NCBI GenBank assembly: GCA_015680685.1
Contig: MNCI01033465.1
Location: 455,090 to 517,089, forward strand
Length of the DNA: 62,000 nt
From: Gnetum montanum
Taxonomy: Eukaryota > Streptophyta > Gnetopsida > Gnetales > Gnetaceae
Direction of reading: 5' to 3'
The stretch's first letter is position 1; each line of letters starts with the position of its first letter. Both the position numbers and the translations under genes were made by a program. Below the pieces are notes generated by a model, which ran no database searches, was not told the origin of the DNA, and saw nothing but the letters and a program-made list of their open reading frames with translations. Shown here piece after piece: positions 57,301 to 62,000 of this stretch.

Positions 57301-60300
57301 GTGTACAAATGTTGAAACCTGAAACTCTTTGACGATTTGTACCTCCAAGACCTATATCGAACATAAAATGTTGATGATCCATGTATGAAGGTGCTACAAG
57401 TGTTACTTGAACTTGCAATCTCTTGCCTACTTAATCCTTGTCAGACAAGGAGATAATTAGCAGAGTCACCTCGTATTAGTTGGACTTTAATATTATTATT
57501 TTGGCTGTAATAAGTATATCTACTTCAACAATCAACATTTCCTTTACTTATTCTCTTTTTTGGAATGCACATGTTTTTTATTGCTCATATGCAGTATCCA
57601 AGTACTCTCCACCTTTGAAAATTCTTTTTGTTTTAAACCAAACCCGAAGGCATGCACCATATTGTTAAAACATGAAAATTAAACCAAATCATCATTGGAT
57701 TTCATGGTTATAAGCAAAATGCTTTAACCTTAAGGTTTTCCACTTGGAACCAACAGGACAAATTCCTTTCCTTTTTACCCTTAAAAAGGGGGGAAACAAA
57801 CTAGAAGAAAATTGAACGCTCAACCTTTTTTCTGTTGAAATTTGTAATATGTGGAGGCCATGATCATGGTTATAAGAAAAATGCTTTAAGCATAAGGTTT
57901 TCCCCTTTGAACCAACAGGATAAAATCCTTTCCTTTCCACCTTTAAAAAAGGGGGAACCAAACTAGAAGAAAATTGAAAGCCCAACTTTTTTCTGTTGAA
58001 ATTTGTAATATGTAGAGGTCATGACCAGGAAATACGCATATCAGGAGGCTAATGGAAATGGGAAATATCTCCATTAGGATAACTCACAAAGAGAAAATTA
58101 AAATAATCAATGTTATGGATATAGCATTGAAATTGTAAAAGAGGGAAAGAAGAGGACGAGTGGGAGATATCATATACAAACGAATTAAAAAATTTATGAA
58201 AAGCTGAAATTTATTTTATAACTGCTTTCATTGATGACAGATTGAAATCATTTTAAATTTTATCCAAGAGTACAGTCCTGACCGACCTTTAGATCAGGGA
58301 GCTTCTATGTGACATATTGAAAATCTGTGAAAGCCTGTAGGATATTTACCTTAATTATGTGAACTATCAAAAGTTGTTTTTTTATTTCTTACAATGCGAA
58401 GCTGTATCTGAATGACCTTTTATTTTCCTAAAAATGCACTTTTGCCCCTCATGACATCAAATGTTTCCTCCACTTTCAAAACCATGAGATTTATGTAAAA
58501 GCTAGGAAATTCATGCTTATTTAAATTTCGAAGATATTATTTTACGTTCAGCTATTAGATTCTATTAAGTTCAAAACCTTAGATTTTCAGCTTGATTAGG
58601 AGATTATCAAGGGTTGTGGTACCCAGGTTTCAGGTGTTGTTAGCAACATTACAAAAACTATATAAACATCAAGATGCAATTTAGCAGAATGCCCCTGAAA
58701 AAGTCTCCTCATCTCTATCTTCTAGATTAATATTTTTAGCTGTAAGGTGTAAGTGATGTTTGTTCTGTGTATAACAATGTAAGAGTTCACCAATGTGATC
58801 CATTATATTACAGTTGTTACAGATGATTAAAAAAAAAATATGGAAGAGGATTTTATTTAATGCATATTGTTTGCGGATGGCATAGTATTAATTTAAAGGC
58901 CAAAGGGATCATGATTACTCTTGTAAATGAATGATAAATTGAGAATTTTGATAACAATGTTGAATATCATCATCATCATAGCCTTGTTCCTAACAATCTG
59001 GGGTGAGTTCTCTTTTGTGATTCACTTCTATCAAGAACTAATGCTGGATCTATTTGCAACTATTTTATATTTACAAGTATTTTTTCCCATGTCTTTTTTA
59101 AGTCTTGGTGGATTTCCTGGAACTGTGGTGTGGAAAACTTTTTCTAAGAGGTTCATCATCTGATCTTCATTGAATATAATCAAACCATCTAAGATGCAAT
59201 TCCTACCGTTTATATGTAATAAAAGCCATTCCCATTCTTTCTCTAATATCTATAATAACAGAGCTAAATATCACTGAATGGTATGATATAACGAGTCAAA
59301 TATGACTAATCAAGTCTAAATAATAGTTAGACAAGGTAGTGGAGTCCTATTGGAATGGAGAGCTGAATTAAGCCTTAATGGAAAATCCTAGGAAATAGCA
59401 ATGGAACTTGCAACCTTGCATGAAGCGGAATGTTAAGATGGATGGTGAGCAGAAATGTAGCTGATGGTGGATGATGGGCTTAAAAAGAATGGATAACAGT
59501 CAAAATTATAACAACAAAAATGAGTACAATATCTATTGAAGAAATGAAAAATTAGATTGTTGCGATTAAAAATTTAGCTTTGGATTGACAAGAATTGGAT
59601 AAGGTGACAACAATGATGATTAATCGTAAAGCCAACTAATGATGAGATAAGACTATAATGATGATGTTGCTCAGAGAAAAGATAACTGTTTAACTTTTTT
59701 ATCATGAATACGATGCTTCTTAGTTTATAATTTCAATTTTTATTGAATGATTAAGCAATAGACCCCTGATTACAATCCTTCTTTAATGTCAATGGTTCTA
59801 CATAAATATCTGGTTGCACATGAAATTTTTGATATGAATAAAATACTCTGTTTACCTGTTAAAAATAATCTACTTTAATTTGCAAGCAGTAGGTGTTTTT
59901 TATTTTTTATTTTTGTATGCCAAAGTCAAAATGAACCTTGTGAACATTTAAGAATTCATTAGTTGTCGAGGATTATAAATAAATATCAGGAAAAGTATCA
60001 AAGCACACGTCATTGCTTATTACTTTGAGTTTTAAGGTATTTTACTTCTGAAATTGCTTGTTACTAAGTACTTATTATGGGAGGATATGTTTTTAGAAGA
60101 AACTCTTGTTACAGTTGTATTAAGTATTTTTAGTTCATTTGATCTGTTAATTTAAAGAAACCTTGAAAATAATATCGTTGTATATTTAACACGGTGAAAG
60201 GCATAAAAAAAATTGCAGCTTTTTGTCTAGGTATGTTTCTTTTTGGTTTTACCTAGAACAGGAACTGTTCCTAATCTCATTTGTATATACATATATCTAG

Positions 60301-60597
60301 ATAAGAGAGTAATATAAACTCAGGCACATGTATCTCTAACAGAGGTCACCTTTCATAGATATAATGCATTGTTACATATCTTGATGGATGCTAACTTTGT
60401 ATTACTGTGAGTGTGTCTTCAAATATCTTAAAATCTTTTTTAACTTGATTCTCTCCAGATGGGAAACCTTGAAGGAGCAAATGAAAAGTATGCTAAAACA
60501 TAGTGATATGAAAGGGGTAGAAGGGCGGAAAGCCAACAGTTCCATCTATAGTTTTCCTACTCCAGAATGTATGTGTCGCAGCAACAGAAATCAGTAA
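48321..60597 (+). CDS. plant O-fucosyltransferase family protein
   Basis: A putative GDP-fucose-dependent O-fucosyltransferase (PF10250-type, At1g04910-like in style), expected to be a Golgi type II membrane enzyme. Ten exons give about 555 aa: 48321-48683, 49991-50066, 51076-51146, 51253-51341, 53198-53395, 53502-53706, 53800-53967, 56543-56710, 56875-57065 and 60459-60597 (stop TAA 60595). All junctions are GT-AG and phase-consistent; the first donor could also be 48680. The start is the first ATG before a Q-rich cytosolic segment, followed by one membrane span (about residues 60-77, [18 protein letters not shown]). Conserved catalytic-domain blocks are [10 protein letters not shown] (159-168), HLRFEEDMVAF (329-339), [17 protein letters not shown] (about 385-401) and [16 protein letters not shown] (468-483). 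No stops or shifts are seen. Intron 9 is 3.4 kb; intron 7 holds a solo LTR; introns 2, 7 and 9 hold SINE-like relics. The acceptor substrate cannot be told from sequence. Confidence 0.95.
50462..50560 (+). repeat. tRNA-derived SINE-like relic, intron 2
   Basis: GGTTGCTCAACTGGTTAGCT (A-box-like) and AGAGGTTGCCAGTTTGCATT (B-box-like) lie ~40 bp apart in tRNA order on the + strand. Decayed; ends not defined. Confidence 0.5.
51342..53197 (+). other. intron 4 of the O-fucosyltransferase gene
   Basis: 1.86 kb, AT-rich. No nested gene or repeat end is recognised, and the small ORFs inside are chance open frames. Confidence 0.7.
54475..55063 (-). mobile_element. solo LTR 4 (- orientation) in intron 7, TSD ATTTG
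   Basis: It runs from TGATGAGTGGCGAGG to ATGACTCATCA and is flanked by ATTTG on both sides (54470-54474 and 55064-55068). 89 N (54778-54866) replace a stretch that should be about 330-350 bp by comparison with solo LTR 1. The U3 end has GTGATATCGCGTACACGATA and GCGATATCGCAGC palindromes. It is antisense to the host gene, and its TATA box (complement CTTTTATTTATAGG) would fire away from exon 8. Confidence 0.93.
54778..54866. other. assembly gap (89 N)
   Basis: An unknown-base run inside solo LTR 4. As in solo LTR 2, the true missing length is probably several-fold larger. Confidence 0.95.
56094..56185 (-). repeat. tRNA-derived SINE-like relic, intron 7
   Basis: The - strand reads GTAGCTCAGTTAATAACACC (A-box-like) and, ~50 bp on, CAGGAGGTTGCCAGTTGTCA (B-box-like). 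Decayed; ends not defined. Confidence 0.5.
57335..57482 (-). repeat. tRNA-derived SINE-like relic, intron 9
   Basis: The - strand reads GAGGTGACTCTGCTAATTAT, then CTTGTCTGACAAGG, then AGAGATTGCAAGTTCAAGTA, a tRNA-like A box, anticodon-arm hairpin and B box. It is the best preserved of the SINE-like copies here. Confidence 0.6.
57702..58024. repeat. ~162-bp tandem duplication in intron 9
   Basis: Units start at 57702 and 57864 with TCATGGTTATAAG(C/A)AAAATG and both end TTTCTGTTGAAATTTGTAAT. Copies differ at scattered bases and small indels, so the duplication is older than the 115-bp one at 18991. Confidence 0.9.
59390..59445 (-). repeat. possible SINE-like B-box fragment, intron 9
   Basis: The - strand reads CATGCAAGGTTGCAAGTTCC, like the B-box region of the other copies, without a clear A box. 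Confidence 0.3.
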
Positions 60598-62000
60598 GCA
60601 GTTCAGGGCAATGGGAAACGAGTCTGGCAAAATTGAAGAGCTAATGATTGTTTAACTCCGGTTGCCTGGAAAATTGATGCACGTGGTTACCATCTTTTCT
60701 ATTCAGATTTCTGAATTCACCCATTCTTTATTTTTTTAACTGTCAAAATTCTTTTATTCTACTCGATGATTGTATGGAAATGTTGACTGAAATTCCAGTG
60801 TAACTTGAGATCAGATCAGGAAGCATGTCGAGTTTTTTCTGGCTTGAGTTCATTGTTCATACAAGATGTGTTTGATGGTTTAGAATTGAACGCATTGCAT
60901 GTGCCAATTATTGAATGGGCATGAAGGTGCAAATCTACGTGGAATATTGGAAAAGTTTGAGACAGTGAAATGTAGCCATTGACGATTAGCGGCTGCCATC
61001 TTCGGTCTGCAATGCGCAACATTACTTTTATCACTACCTAACATGAATGAAACTTCAGGCAAGATTCTTTCTGGATCTGTGTATCAAGTCGTCGTTAATG
61101 TGTCTTAAAAAATACAGCAATTTCATTCTTGCCAATCACCATGATGTTGTAATTTTTTTTAAAAATATTTTGGCAACATTTTGGATGCATTCTTATTTTA
61201 GTTTGCTTGGCATTACTTAATAAATGACACCTCATTCATAGTGTATATGATTGATGATTAGTTGGATGTCTTTAATGTTGTTTGAAATGCTTATGCTTTA
61301 GAGGACGATTTTCACATCTTGACAAACTGGGTTTGTATTTCAATTTCCTTTCGAAAATCATTTTATATATCTGTTTATTACGCTAGGTAAAATGTGATTT
61401 CGCATGAGTAAGGAGTATAAAAAGGGTCAACTATGGGTGAGAGCCTGGCGCTAATTGTAGCAATACTCAAAACGGATAATGAGGTAAGGCTGAAGGAACA
61501 GAACATTAGAGTTAGAAGAGCAGTCTGTTTACAAAAGAATTTTGTTTTCGGCTTAAGAAGGCTGGTTAGCTACTTGATATTAGCCCCAAATAAATTTTTG
61601 TCAGCTGATGTAATATAGCTTTGTAATAATCCAAATTAGGTTTGATTAACTGTTGCATGGCAAAAGAAAAATCAGTTACGGAGAGGACACAAGTTAATTG
61701 GATAATTGATAAAATTTAAAATATGAATCAAAATCGTATTTATTGGCCCTTGAAATATTATAAGAGGGAGGGGAGGTCGAATTTCTAAAATATTTTTTTA
61801 AAAAAATCGAAAATTTATTTATCAAATGTAATGTAGTGGCGGTTAATGTTTAAAATCTTTACATGAAGAATGAAGATTATCTTAAATAGATTAAATCATC
61901 GTTTTGCTATTCCAAGGAATTCAAAATAGCAATTATATCTTAACAAAAATAAGGAATTGAATTTGAGATTAGAATTTCAGTTTTTAAAGAAAAGTTCATA
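60598..62000. other. 3' UTR and downstream flank of the O-fucosyltransferase gene
   Basis: A poly(A) signal candidate AATAAA lies at 61219. No second gene is supported. The 61-codon frame at 61433 has no recognisable motif. Confidence 0.5.

Noticed and set aside
61433-61618. 61-codon ORF downstream of the O-fucosyltransferase gene
   Set aside because: No motif, no further exon found before the window end.

Overview
This is a nuclear window from a land plant. It holds an intron-rich 60S ribosomal protein P0 gene, an intron-rich plant-type O-fucosyltransferase gene, and many decayed Ty3/gypsy LTR retrotransposons in an AT-rich background with long introns (up to about 3.4 kb). The repeat load and long introns would suit a large-genome seed plant, possibly a gymnosperm. 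That is inference from style only; nothing in the window fixes the species.

Layout. 1-2.6 kb: low-complexity and unassigned DNA. 2.6-5.2 kb: 3' end (noncoding tail, PPT, LTR) of a + strand gypsy element (C). 5.2-12.1 kb: a decayed - strand element (D) of the same family, with INT, RH/RT, PR, Gag and 5' LTR in that order from left to right. 12.1-15.0 kb: AT-rich DNA without genes. 15.0-16.1 kb: a possible small - strand gene. 17-20 kb: AT-rich DNA with a SINE-like relic and several tandem duplications. 20.28-22.19 kb: RPP0 gene (-), with a 377-bp foldback repeat in its upstream flank. 23.3-24.1 kb: a solo LTR. 24.2-25.8 kb: a + strand ORF relic of unknown function that still has three phase-consistent introns. 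26.4-30.7 kb: a - strand Tat/Ogre-like element (F) with Gag and PR but no RT. 30.9-34.7 kb: + strand element A, in which PR is fused to the integrase C terminus. 34.7-40.2 kb: + strand element B (RT/RH/INT), holding its own solo-LTR insertion. 40.2-47.1 kb: - strand element E (Gag-PR, core lost), also holding a solo LTR. 48.3-60.6 kb: the O-fucosyltransferase gene (+), with another solo LTR in intron 7.

The dominant theme is one LTR family (termini TGATGAG...CTCATCA, LTR about 0.6-1.0 kb). It is present as eight LTRs, four of them solo LTRs with perfect 5-bp target-site duplications (ACCCT, CTACC, AAAGC, ATTTG). Elements A, B, C and D belong to this family. Three of the five larger elements (A, E, F) lack the RT-RH-INT core.

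No bacterial, viral-defence or other exotic system is visible. The most unusual items are the spliced unknown ORF relic at 24.2-25.8 kb, the thrice-repeated PPT-like motif in elements A and B, and the palindromic or replaced U3 ends of the LTR family. Apart from the two confident host genes and the weaker 48-aa candidate, I found no convincing protein-coding genes.
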